In this document: positions 33,470 to 44,100 of the stretch, one piece after another | Layout: every line of letters begins with the position of its first letter | Numbering within the stretch: the first letter of the stretch is position 1 | DNA from: UBA2256 sp964531105 | GTDB taxonomy: Bacteria > Spirochaetota > Spirochaetia > Treponematales > Rectinemataceae | Length of the DNA: 64,000 nucleotides | NCBI GenBank assembly: GCA_964531105.1 | Contig: CAZHFN010000001.1 | Coordinates: 99,701 to 163,700 of the forward strand | Direction of reading: 5' to 3' | Position numbers and translations under genes: made by a program | The notes under the pieces: generated by a model | Databases searched by the model: none | Told to the model about the DNA's origin: nothing | What the model saw: the letters and a program-made list of their open reading frames with translations, nothing else

Positions 33470-34636
33470 TCAACCCTTGACCAGCACAGCCTGGGCGGCG
33501 GCCACCGCCGAACCCGCGTGGAAATGATAGCCCGAAGCCGCGAATCCCCGCTCGATAGCTCCCAGAGTGGCCAGAATTTCGGTAGCTCCGCTACCACCCA
33601 TATGTCCGATCCTGAAATACTTGGTCTTTATCTCGGGATGTAGGCCGCCAGCCAGCACTGCCCCTTCGGCGGCAATCCTGCCCAAGACCGAAGTGTCTAT
33701 ACCCTCGGGATAGAAAGGCGCGGTCAGGGTTGAAGCGCAGAGTTCTTCCCGCACGGGGACAAAACTCATACCCATGGCCTTCAAACCAGCCCTCATCGCT
33801 CTGGCGCCCAATTCATGGCGCTTAAAGCGAGCATCCATACCCTCTTCAAGAATCTGACCAAGACTCACATTGAGTGCACGCACCAGGTTAACCGCTGGAG
33901 TGCCAAAATAAGCCGGTTTCCTAGCTTCATAGGCCTCCATGACCGGCAACCACTTGCCCCAATCACAGTAGTAAGACCTCACGGGAGTCTTGCGGGCATT
34001 AAAGGCACCCAAAGCCCGTGGACCAGCCACCAGAAGGGCCAAACCGGGGGGCACACCCACGGCCTTTTGGCTGGCAGTGAAAGCCACATCCACGCTCCAC
34101 TCGTCCTGCCGCAATTCCTCTCCGGCCACGGCACACACACCATCGGCTACGGAAAGCACACCCTCGCCTTGAGCCACGGCAGCCAACTCCTTAACCTGGG
34201 AGCGGATACCCGTGCTCGTGTCCACATGGGTAATGCACATGAGCTTATATTTCTTGGCCTTGAGCATCGAACGCACTATATCGACGCCCGGCACGTCCCC
34301 GAGGGCGCTAGGTGCGATATCCACCTCGGCCCCGTGGGTTTTCAGCACATCCACCATACGATCGCTGAAGTAGCCGGCATTCACCACCAAAGCTCTGTCG
34401 CCGGGCTCTACCAAATTGGCCGCCGCCAGCTCCATGGCCAAAGTACCCGAGCCCGCAACAATAAAGGGCTGAGCCCCGGGGGCCAGCCACACCTTGCGCA
34501 TTTTCTCCAGCGCCTGGCCGAACTCCTCTATAAACCTCTGATCCACATGGCTTAAGGTAGCCTTCCCCATCTCCGAGAGCACCTCGTCGGTAAACTCGAT
34601 CGGGCCTGGAATCATCAGCAAACGTTTGCCTCTCAT
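33470..34636 (-). CDS. Class V aminotransferase (serine/alanine-glyoxylate type)
   Basis: A 388-aa PLP enzyme. The N terminus LLMIPGPIEFTDEVL and SHVDQRFIEEF are typical of the alanine/serine-glyoxylate branch. ADGVCAVAGEEL contains the PLP-binding Asp, and FTASQKAVGVPPG the Schiff-base Lys. It transfers an amino group to glyoxylate or a related keto acid. GGAG lies 7 nt before the ATG at 34636. It leads a run with an Ldh2 dehydrogenase and an M20D hydrolase. Phosphonate (PhnW-like) or ureidoglycine roles are alternatives; nothing else nearby supports them. Confidence 0.88.
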   Translation of the reverse strand: MRGKRLLMIPGPIEFTDEVLSEMGKATLSHVDQRFIEEFGQALEKMRKVWLAPGAQPFIVAGSGTLAMELAAANLVEPGDRALVVNAGYFSDRMVDVLKTHGAEVDIAPSALGDVPGVDIVRSMLKAKKYKLMCITHVDTSTGIRSQVKELAAVAQGEGVLSVADGVCAVAGEELRQDEWSVDVAFTASQKAVGVPPGLALLVAGPRALGAFNARKTPVRSYYCDWGKWLPVMEAYEARKPAYFGTPAVNLVRALNVSLGQILEEGMDARFKRHELGARAMRAGLKAMGMSFVPVREELCASTLTAPFYPEGIDTSVLGRIAAEGAVLAGGLHPEIKTKYFRIGHMGGSGATEILATLGAIERGFAASGYHFHAGSAVAAAQAVLVKG

Positions 34637-34655
34637 GTCGCACTCCTTTTGCATC

Positions 34656-34697
34656 GAGGCGAGCAAGAAACGTCATCCGACGTTTCTTGCTCGCCTC
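34656..34697 (-). repeat. Perfect 19-bp inverted repeat upstream of the aminotransferase
   Basis: GAGGCGAGCAAGAAACGTC (34656-34674) and its exact complement (34679-34697) enclose ATCC. No T-run follows. It sits between the lipoprotein stop and the aminotransferase Shine-Dalgarno, so it could end the envelope operon or protect an mRNA end. Confidence 0.7.
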
Positions 34698-34711
34698 ACC
34701 CCGCAAACAAC

Positions 34712-35419
34712 CTAGAATTCCATTTGATCTTCGAAAAGATCGATAAGTTCTTCAGAAACATCGGCACCATCCAAAGTCGCCGTCCCCGACACATACTCGC
34801 AGTAGGGGTTCTTGTTTTCGAATTCCTCTATTTTGAATTTCATCCCGTTGAACTTCAATACCCCCGAATCCTTGCCGGAAATACTGATCTCACCATTCAG
34901 GCTAAGCTCGGTGATGGCCGAAAAAAGCGTCGAAACCGCCTGCCCGCCTATTTCACCAGGAATATCCAACTTATACGTAAACACCGCGTCGAAGGTCTCG
35001 GCCAAGTTCCCGTCAAAGGTCCATCCTTGCACCGAATAGTCATTAAAAGCACTATTCGCCACACAATCGATATCCATCACGATTTCCCAGAGCCCAGGAC
35101 CGTTAGGGTCATCCTTGGCCGGGGGAAAGGCGGGAGAAACCGGCACGAAGGCGTTTGCGGCCTCACTCCACTTGGATACCGTTTTATATACTGCCTGGGG
35201 AGTCCCAACCTCTATAGAAAAGCCCTTGGTACTGTCTTGGAGAGTCTGGCTGGATGTATTCTTTTGGGACTCTAAACCTTCGGTGATAGATTCGTTGAAT
35301 GCCGATCCCAGCACGGTGAATTTTGTTGGAAACAGAGTGTTGAAAAGCCCGCAACCGACAAGGAGAAGCGAACAGGCAAGCGCTGCAAAAAAAACAAGGA
35401 ACGAGGATTTCCTGTGCAT
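34712..35419 (-). CDS. Lipoprotein of unknown function
   Basis: 235 aa from the ATG at 35419, chosen because GGAGGG lies just upstream and a lipoprotein signal follows (LLLVGC, C23). Longer frames would run through a terminator. The mature protein is acidic and beta-rich in character, with GLWEIVMDIDC, WTFDGNLAETFDAVF and ELSLNGEISISG. No family is recognised. It follows the outer-membrane-like protein and the giant Ig-repeat protein on the same strand, with hairpins between, so it may be a surface or periplasmic partner of these two (inference). Confidence 0.8.
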   Translation of the reverse strand: MHRKSSFLVFFAALACSLLLVGCGLFNTLFPTKFTVLGSAFNESITEGLESQKNTSSQTLQDSTKGFSIEVGTPQAVYKTVSKWSEAANAFVPVSPAFPPAKDDPNGPGLWEIVMDIDCVANSAFNDYSVQGWTFDGNLAETFDAVFTYKLDIPGEIGGQAVSTLFSAITELSLNGEISISGKDSGVLKFNGMKFKIEEFENKNPYCEYVSGTATLDGADVSEELIDLFEDQMEF

Positions 35420-35495
35420 CCCTACCCTCCAGTGGTCTTTCAATCCCGCTGGACTCAGTATAGCACAGGATTCTCGTACATGAGAATTCAGCTGC

Positions 35496-35536
35496 AAAAA
35501 AAGGGCGTCTGGGGCGGCAAGCCGCCCCAGACGCCC
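35496..35536 (-). terminator. Rho-independent terminator after the outer-membrane-like gene
   Basis: GGGCGTCTGGGGCGGC (35503-35518) pairs perfectly with its complement (35521-35536). On the minus strand the 16-bp stem is followed by TTTTTTT (35502-35496). It lies ~70 nt after the stop of the 846-aa protein gene and before the lipoprotein start. Confidence 0.88.
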
Positions 35537-35554
35537 CAGACACCCCAAACACCT

Positions 35555-35584
35555 CGCGACGTATTTTTCCCAAAATACGCCGCG
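35555..35584 (-). repeat. Second hairpin downstream of the outer-membrane-like gene
   Basis: CGCG-A-CGTATTTT and AAAATACG-C-CGCG form a 12-bp stem with one mismatch and a 4-nt loop, directly upstream (in transcription) of the strong terminator. The tandem arrangement may strengthen termination. Confidence 0.55.
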
Positions 35585-35602
35585 GGGCTCCCAGTTAAAA
35601 CC

Positions 35603-38143
35603 CTACAGCGAAATCCCTCCGCTTATCGTAATCGTGGCATTAAGGTCGTCCTTGGTGTCGTCCACCAGGGAATTGGTATAATCCACGCTGAGCTTGGCGC
35701 TGGTGGAGAGAATGCTGAAAGCCTTATCCAGGGTAAGCCCTCCGGCCACCTTGTAACGCTGGAAATTCCAACTGTTGAAAATCGGATCGAAGGAAGCATC
35801 GTAGGTAACCCTGTCGAAGAAGCCCTTGGATACCAGGAACTTGGCATCCACGCCAAACTCCACATCCGAGCCCACCGCCGTAGCCCATTCATGGGCGAAT
35901 CCCAGACTCAGCTTGTAACGGTCGTACTGCACGGCCCCATCCAAGCCATAAGAGAACTCCCAGCCGGTAGCGCCGCTGGCCGCCCCATCCACCCTGGAAT
36001 AGGTGATGTAGGAATCCTCAGTTTTGGCACCGAAGTTGGTAATAAAACTGCCCAGCTTTATACGGCCGCTCTTCCACTGCAGCTTGCCCGTGTGGGTGAG
36101 CGTTAAATCGTTCTTGGTCGAAGTGCTCAATCCCAAGGCTACCGCGTTGGTATCGGCCCACTCGAAGGTATAGTTGAGCGAAACGTTGCCGAAGATGCCC
36201 GAAGGCGGCGATCCAATACCCAGTGTGCCGGTATGGACCACATTGGAAATATCATCCTCAGTGGCCGCCGCTGTCGACCCGCTCCCCAGGAAGAGCGGCA
36301 GGATGTCGGTGAACAGGATGTCGGGAATATTGTCCATAGCCCATTCATAGCCTAAGGAGACATTGAAGTCGCCAATGGACTTTTCGAACAGACCGCCTAT
36401 GCTCCGCACATCAGTATCCACCGAGGCCGCCAAGCTCCTATAGGCGCTGTCGGTCTTGTGGTACCAGGCCTCCAGGCCAAGTAAGGGCACTTCCAGGTCA
36501 GCCCCGTAGGTCAATCCCCAGAGCTCACGGTTGAGCGCCTTGGTGATGAGCCCCTGGCTCAAGGGGAAGTAGTCCAGCGCCGGGAATATATTCTGCACCA
36601 AATCCACATAGGTTAAATACGGCGCGATATCGAACCCGAAACCCGTATTGATGTCACTGGCTAACTGCGTCATGTCGATAATCGTGCTCGCATCATTGGC
36701 GTAGAGGGTCAGCCCCATCCCCGCAGAGAGTGAGAACAGATCATTCTCGGTGCCCGTATTGAGGCCGAACACCAGGTTTTCCTCTGGCTTTACCGAACCC
36801 AGGTCGTAGAGCGTTCCAATGGCCGAGGCAGTGTTCTTAATCGTGTTGTAGCGCCCCTGGAGCGAACTGATGAACGAGATATTGGTCTGCAGCCACCAGA
36901 AATCGAAAACATCGAAGGAGAACTGGAGGCCGAAGAAGTTTTGGGGCCAAGCAGCCTGGTATAGGCCAAGATCCGATAACCCCTTGGCCACGGTGAGCTC
37001 GATAAAAGGCACATCTAGGGCTAGGGAATGTCCCCTGAAGCCAAAGTCTTTAATCGTCTCTTTCTGAAAATTCACGTCCTGGTCGCCAAAGGTGTAACTG
37101 AAAATGGGATCGAAGAGGGACAGACGCAAGTACATCTCGTTGCTGTTGTAGTAAAGCCTGGGTTCCTCCCCTGTATACACAAACTCGTCATTGAAATTCC
37201 AGGGATTATAGAGATTCATGATGTTCTGGTAATCGGCGATCAGAGGGTTGAGCAGCCTGTTTCTGGGATCGGCGAAGGCCTCGAAAAGGGATAGATCATC
37301 GGCAAAGCTAAGCCCTGCGTCCAGCTTAACCGGCCCTGCCTTCAGGCTCGCCTCCCCGCCCAATTCGTAGTCGGTGCTCAGGTCGTGGGTAAAGTCGGCG
37401 AAGAAGGGAGCCAGGGCGGCGGTGGTCGTAGTCTTGCCAAAGCCCATCTCGTATTTTACATCTAGGTCGGCCACATAGTCGGCCCGGGCCGAGAACGCAG
37501 GGCCTCTTTCCCTCACCAGGTCGAAACTGTACGTCTCCCTTACCTTATTGTTGTAACGATCCACTATGGCTATCGTAACTTCAGCCTTGTTCTTCCTGCT
37601 TGCCGCAGGGGTGATGGCGAATGCCAAGAGTCCCTGGTAATAGGCAGCCTGCAACACAGGCTCATCATTCTGGAAGATCTCGAAGTCGGTTATATCGCTC
37701 TCATCCTCCACCTTGAACACCACCAACTGCTCCTTGCCTATCGCCAATTTGAAGCCTTCGGGGCTCATCAAATTGAGGCCGGGAGGGCTAGCGTCGTGGA
37801 GAAGCCTGGCTTTCCGCCAACCGGCGGTTGGATTTCTGAAGAACTTGCCCTGGGGAGTTTGCACCTGCAGGTAATAACTCAGCTCTTCACCCTTCAAGTA
37901 TTCGTAGGAGACAATAGCGCTCCAAACACCCTCCTTCAACTCGAAGGGAGCATAGAGAAGCTCTTCCTTGCCTTCCTGCTTAAAATAGAAGCGCGCCTGC
38001 TCCACCGCCTCGCCCTCGGCGAGAACAAGGCGCACTTCCAGATGCTTGTAGTCCGGCACCTCGTTGGGCACGGAGACATCATAGGCGAAAACCCCGACAA
38101 CAATCACGAATAACGCGAGCGCCGCAATGCTGTATCGGTTCAT
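35603..38143 (-). CDS. Outer-membrane-like protein with N-terminal Ig-like part
   Basis: 846 aa with a signal peptide (AALALFVIVVGVFA, cleavage near residue 20). Residues ~25-215 look like two beta-sandwich domains (EVRLVLAEGEAVEQARFYF, YYLQVQTPQGKFF). The rest has alternating short polar/hydrophobic strands with many Tyr, Phe and Asn (YELGGEASLKAG, FNVSLGYEWAMDN, YKLSLGFAHEWA), ending in a beta strand (NATITISGGISL). This suggests a large beta-barrel or porin-like protein. It starts 12 nt after the giant gene, so the two are co-expressed. I do not recognise a named family. Confidence 0.75.
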   Translation of the reverse strand: MNRYSIAALALFVIVVGVFAYDVSVPNEVPDYKHLEVRLVLAEGEAVEQARFYFKQEGKEELLYAPFELKEGVWSAIVSYEYLKGEELSYYLQVQTPQGKFFRNPTAGWRKARLLHDASPPGLNLMSPEGFKLAIGKEQLVVFKVEDESDITDFEIFQNDEPVLQAAYYQGLLAFAITPAASRKNKAEVTIAIVDRYNNKVRETYSFDLVRERGPAFSARADYVADLDVKYEMGFGKTTTTAALAPFFADFTHDLSTDYELGGEASLKAGPVKLDAGLSFADDLSLFEAFADPRNRLLNPLIADYQNIMNLYNPWNFNDEFVYTGEEPRLYYNSNEMYLRLSLFDPIFSYTFGDQDVNFQKETIKDFGFRGHSLALDVPFIELTVAKGLSDLGLYQAAWPQNFFGLQFSFDVFDFWWLQTNISFISSLQGRYNTIKNTASAIGTLYDLGSVKPEENLVFGLNTGTENDLFSLSAGMGLTLYANDASTIIDMTQLASDINTGFGFDIAPYLTYVDLVQNIFPALDYFPLSQGLITKALNRELWGLTYGADLEVPLLGLEAWYHKTDSAYRSLAASVDTDVRSIGGLFEKSIGDFNVSLGYEWAMDNIPDILFTDILPLFLGSGSTAAATEDDISNVVHTGTLGIGSPPSGIFGNVSLNYTFEWADTNAVALGLSTSTKNDLTLTHTGKLQWKSGRIKLGSFITNFGAKTEDSYITYSRVDGAASGATGWEFSYGLDGAVQYDRYKLSLGFAHEWATAVGSDVEFGVDAKFLVSKGFFDRVTYDASFDPIFNSWNFQRYKVAGGLTLDKAFSILSTSAKLSVDYTNSLVDDTKDDLNATITISGGISL

Positions 38144-38155
38144 CTGTATCCTCGC

Positions 38156-41100
38156 TTACATGCCGCCGAAGCCGCCGCCACCCAAACCACCACCCAGGCC
38201 GCTACCGAAGCCTCCACCTAAACCGCCACCCAGGCCGCCGCCGCCGAAACCGCCGCCGCCGAGACCACCACTTAAACCACCACCGAGACCACCTAAAAAT
38301 CCGGTAAATCCAGGAGGCATTCTGCCGCCAGGAGGCAGCATCGGGGGTCCGGGAGGTCCGGATCCTGGAGGAGGAACCTGATTGCCCTGATCGAAGTCCT
38401 GGGGAGGACCATTAGGACCTTGTCCATCGTTATTTCCTCCGCCCGGCTGGTCATCGCCCTCATCTCCCTCGTCCTCGTCCGCCACCTCACTTGCAGGCGC
38501 GTTTACCCGCACATGCTTGAGGGCCGATATCGAAGAGCCCAAGTTGCCCTGGGCTTCCACCGTAAAGACATGCTCGCCTATCGACAGGGATGCCAGGCCG
38601 CCCAAGTCCAGGCTGCGTCCCGTGCCCACCTGGCCGTCCAGATGTGAAGTCCAGCGTATCGCGGCGCCATCCAAGACCGTACCATCTTTATCCCTGGCTT
38701 CGGCCTCCAGCGTCAGCGCTGCGCCCTTCTGAATAATCAGGGGTTCGGTCTCCGGGGATAGTGTCAGACTCATGGCTCCAAAGACCTTTAAGGGGAAGCT
38801 GACCGACGCCAGCACCCTGGTGCCCGATACGGCTTCCGCCCAGATAGTGCGTATTCCGGGTATCAGTTTCGCCGTATTGAGATTGAGGATATTGCCGCGG
38901 CCAATCGGCTCGGTCGAAATATCACTGCGCCAGACAACATCTTCTATACCCTCCACGCCCACAGCCACGGCCTCTACTTGTACAGCCGCCCCCTCCAGGT
39001 CGAACTGCGCTGGTGGATTGTCTACAAAAATGCCTGAGCGCTTGGTGTACACGTTCAAGGTATAGGCCACGTTTCGGGCAAGCTCATTCTGCCTTACGCC
39101 TATTGCCACTTCGTAAACGCCTTCAGTAGCCAGGGCTTCGGCGGGTATCTGTGCCCCATAGAGCCCTGACTCGCCTAAGGCAGTCCAAGGGCTGACCAAA
39201 GGAGCGCCGTTGAGCGTCATGGTAAAGCTCGGAACTGTAAATCCATTCAAAGCCAGACTTAGAGGAACGCCCTCCATGGCCCAGAAGCTCGCTCCCGCCA
39301 CGGGACTCACCAAATTCGCGCTCACATTCATTGTGAATGTTACAGTAAAGCCAGTGCGGAACACCTCCCGCTTGCCCTCGTCGGCCAATCCGGTATCGGC
39401 AATCACCAGGCTTACATTCGCATCAGCCTCGGCGAAATCCCTTAGTTCCTCGGCGCTGAATACTGCCGATTTTCCTTGCTTGGTCAGGATCCGGCCTTCC
39501 TGATTGAGGGTCCATGTCGCCACGGGCGCTATACCGCCCGAGAACTCTGCGGCACCTGTGAGAGGCGAAGCCCCTCCTACTAACAGGTAAACGGGCAAAC
39601 CATTATTGAATGAGGCGCTTATCCCAGCCACGGGCTCGTACACCCTGAAGCCGACGCTCGCATCGCCCGAAGCGCCGTTCGCATCGGTCGCTCTCGCGGT
39701 TACTCTATACTCGCCCGCAGAAGCGTCCTGCAGCACGAAGGGATTCCCCTCGCCCAGGGTTGCCCCGTCCTGGCCAACCCATGTAAGCCTTCCGGTAAAG
39801 TTCTGATCGTCGGCAACCAAGGCCGAGAGCACGATAGGCGTGCCCCGTACAAACTGGCTTCCCTCCACAATATTGGAAATCGTCACCTTTGGTTTTGCAT
39901 TCACCGAAAAGTTGATCTCTGCCTTATCCACCGCCCCGTTCCTCGACACTTGGGCGGCCAGAACATAGGCTCCCGGTACCGCGGGGGCTTTTAGGGAGGC
40001 AATAGCGGGAATGGCGCTTCCATTCAGCGTCCACGTAACGGCGTTGGGCGCCGTACCCTCGGGTAAGCCCAGAAGCGTGGGGCTCAATTCCTGGCCTTCA
40101 TTAACCACGCTGCCATGAGGCCAATTGATAGCCAGCTGCAAGGGTTTCTGTTCTACCTTCACCGAAACCGCTGCTCTTCCCCGTTCCCTGCCGCTCGAAT
40201 CCGCATAGCGGACCGTCAACGCCACTTCGCCCAGCGCGGCGGGTAGCACGTTAGCCTGCGGCCCGACAATCGTGGATGCCGGTACTCCGGGGTTATCCAA
40301 ATATTGGACTGTCCAGGTGAAGCTACCAGTGCCTGTCAGGCTCGCCGGCGGGTTGAGCAAACTAACCATGAGGGGAATATCGAATCCCTCGAAGTAAGGC
40401 TTGCCCGCGATGGGCGATTGAATCTGCAAGGCCAGTTCCTTAGCCTCCACCTCCAAGGCTAGCTGACGCGTTGTAGCCAAGCCCTGAGAATCGGTCACCT
40501 TGGCCGAAAGGCTATGCGGGCCTATATCTCCAGGGCCGAGCAGGCGCTGAGTCCCCGCGGGAATCAGCACTCCGTCCAAATAAACCTGAATCGGCAGATT
40601 CGCGTTTTGGTCTTCTGAATCGAAACTGGCGACAGTCCAGGAAAGCGCGTCCTGGGTATACTGCGTGGAAGGAGCCGAGAGCGTGAGCGAGGGCGGGTTG
40701 TTAACCCGCAGGTTCACCGTGGAAAGGGCTTCCTTGGTTCTGCCGCCTAAAGTAGTGGTTAATTTTAGCTGTACCTGTCCCTCCCGTCCCGCGGGAGCGA
40801 AGCTGACGTCGGCACCCAAGGCAATCACCGCTCCGTCGATGCTCCAGCTGAAGCTGGCGCCGGGTTCGCCGGTAGCCTGAAGGGCTATCGTGCCCTGGGG
40901 AGGATACAAAATGTTCGCGCCGTTCACCGGTTTGACTATCGCGGGTTGGGCGATATCGCGCACCGTTACCACACGCTCGGCGCTAGAGCGAACCATGCCG
41001 TCTTTTTCATATCTGGCCTGGATCCGCAGTTCACCGGCCTGGGTTGCATCGAAGCTGTAACTCAAGCCCCTGGCGCCCGTATCCTGGCCGTTGACGATCC

Positions 41101-44100
41101 AGGCTATGTACTGGGCCGCGTCTTTCAGATCCACCTGAGAACCGGCCACTCTGTCCAATACCGCCGTGCTATTCACTTTAGCTCCGAGCATCACTGTCGT
41201 GCCTACAGCCGGCGTGCCCAGACTCAACTGGAAGTCGCTCTGCACCTCTATCCTAACCGATTGTTCCACAATCTTGCCCGTGGGATCGGTAGCCTTCACT
41301 CCTATTCTATAGATACCGGGCAGCAACTGGCCTAAGGATCCGGAGAGGAATGAACTGTTGGCTACATCCGCGTCGTTGATTGTCCAGAAAATTTTAGAAT
41401 ATTGGCCCGAAATAACGTTAGCCGACACTAAAATGCTGGAATTTGGAAGAATTTTAGCATTGTCAAGCGGCTGCAGTATTGAAATCGCCAATGGCTTGTA
41501 GATCGTGATAGCCGATTCCGCGCTGGATTTGTTGCCGAACACATCGGTAAGCTGTACCGACAGCGTATGGCGTCCCTCCGAAAGCCCCGTAATCAATGCG
41601 GCTTTCGTCACGGGCGCTCTCTCCTGGCTGTAGACCTTGCCATCTACCAAGTATGCAATGGAAGAAATCAAGCTTCCGTTAGAGTCGCCTAACGTGTTCA
41701 CCAAGAGGTTGAGCACCTCGCCGGTATAGAGAGTCGCCGGCGAAGTAAGGCTGCCTATCGAAACACGGGGAGCCACTACGATATCCCTGCTACTGGTTCC
41801 CGCTCCCACCGCTTCATATTCGCCGTAGCTCGCATTGGGAAGCCGCACGCCGCTGGCGAAGCCGCGCACATCGATAGTATGGCTGCCGGGCTGCAAGCTC
41901 ACCGTCGCTCCACTGTACAGCTGCCCGTCTATCCTCCATTCCACTCTGTCTATATTGCGCTGGTCGGCCTTGAGAGGTAGGGGCGTCTGTGCGGGGTACT
42001 GGCCATTGAACGCGAGGTTAGTTGGCAGCACAAGGCTGATAAAGGGATCGATCACTCGCACATTCACCGATTTTTCACTCGTTACGCCAGTAGCTTGCCC
42101 GCCGCCCTGAACCAGGCGCGCGCGCACCGTAAGCGTCAATTCCCCGTCGGATGGGGCTGGAGTAAAGCGATACTCCCCGCTCGCCCCAAAGCCTGGGGTT
42201 ACCGGAACTCCATTTCTGAGCCACTGATATTGTACAACCTGATTCGCGTTGCCGTTGGCCGCTATTATGCTGTAAGCCTGGCCTGCTATAATCCTGTCAC
42301 CGTCCCTCGCGCCCTCAATACTGACTGCGGGAGGAGCCCTGTTTTCTATACTGAAATTGACTACGTTGCTGGTTACCGTCTGCGCCACCGCTTGGCTTGT
42401 TACCGCATACTGCCCCACGGCACTCACGTTGTGCGACCCTAATGCGACTGTGCTCCAAATGAAGTTGGGCGGCACTGGTGCGCCGTCCAAGACAAAGGTG
42501 TAACTGCTTACGTCTTTGGCGCTTACTATAGGAGTTGCCATGGAATTCAAGCCCAGGACCGTGCCATCAGCGGGCGAGGTGATCGTCAACGAAGGGGCGA
42601 TCACCCGAACTGTCCACTCCCTGGTCACCGATTGGGTCCTGGCGTCGGAAGCCTGGGCGCGCACGACATAGTCTCCCGCCGCGTTAAAGACATGGGTGAA
42701 TGTAGTGCCCGTGGCCTCCCTCTGCGTGGTTGAGCCGGAAAGCACTTTCCATGTCGTGGGCTGGAGCGTGTTATCGCTGGAAACACTGAGTGAGAAGCCG
42801 ATTGAGCTACCTACAGCCTCTTTCAGCGTGGCAGCCGCAGGAGAAAAAGCCGTCACCACAGGGGCGACCGTACTGAAAATCGTCAGCTGAATTTCGTCCG
42901 ACTGTCCGGAGAACTCTCTTTGTATACCGCTGCCGTCCACCGCCTCGGCCCTCCAACCCGCTCGCAGGCTATGGGTTCCGGGAGAAGCGAATATTTTATT
43001 CCACCCTTGGATTTCCGAACCGTCCACAATCCAGAAAGGAACCGAATCCACGGCCGTCGCGCTCACAGGAATGGCCACGCCCATGGCAAACTCTCGTGTC
43101 GCGGGCGCCGTAAGGAATATCGCGGGCGTGATCAGCCGAACGGTGACCGATGCCTTAGCCTGAATGCCATCGGCGTTAGTAACCGTGCGCGTAATTTTAA
43201 GCGCTTTCTTGCCGGAATTCACCGGTGGCGTATAACGCTCAGTGGTGAGTCTCACCCCGTCTATATCCCACTGGGATGAGGCTATGGCCGACGCGCTCGT
43301 GGCGCTGGCGTCGAAGAGATAGCTTTCGCCAGTTTTAAGAGACATGCCCTCCAAAGGGAAGTTGATAGTCACCACGGGAGGCGTCAAATCGCGAACAACG
43401 AAGGGCACGCGAGCCGATTCCTCGCTGTACTCCACCGTATTGCCGCCCTGGTCCATGGAAGCCCAATAGGCCTTCGCATAAAGTTGATAACTACCCGTGC
43501 CCAAGTCCTGGAGAGCGAGCGACGATGATGTAATTTGTTGGTTGTTCACGAACCACTCCACTCTTGTCGCGTTGGGCGCGCTTATGGTGGGAGTGAGAGT
43601 ACTGGTGAGGGCGAATACCGCGTTCGCAGCGGGAGCGGTGACGCTCACCGAAGGATCGATGGCCAGAATTCTCATGGAAGCGCTTGCCGTCTTGTCGAAG
43701 CTGTCGGTCACCGTCACCGTGATATTGTTTTCACCCGCCGTCTGGGGCGTAAAGGTATAGGCGCTCACCGCCGTTCCCTGGGCGACTACCGAGCCGTTCA
43801 CCGTCCATACTATATTTTTCAAGGGATTTTCGTTGCTTATTGTCGTGGCGAAACTAAGGGGCCTGCCTACCGGCAAACTCCCAGTGGCCGCCGGCTGTGT
43901 GATCGCAACAGTGGGCGCATCGCCCGCCACTACAAAGCTCACCTTGGCGGACTCCACAGTTTTTACAAGGCCGTTCATATCCGGCGCGCTGGTTCCTGCT
44001 ACATAAACTTCATAGGTGCCCGCGTCTGTAAACACGTGATTTCTCTGGCTACCTCCGACCACGCTGATACCGCCCACAAACCACTCGTAGCTCTGGATAT

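Noticed and set aside
26162..34636. A phosphonate (2-aminoethylphosphonate) uptake and degradation locus
   Set aside because: An ABC importer, a HAD protein and a class V aminotransferase are present, but the HAD protein lacks the phosphonatase lysine, and the aminotransferase looks like the glyoxylate branch.
31067..34636. An allantoin/ureidoglycolate pathway
   Set aside because: The enzyme classes superficially fit, but the hydrolase is M20D rather than allantoate amidohydrolase, the dehydrogenase resembles YiaK, and no other purine-ring genes are nearby.
38127..38381. A Pro/Lys-rich open frame on the plus strand
   Set aside because: It is the complement of the Gly-rich tail of the giant protein; the composition is a by-product of GGN repeats.
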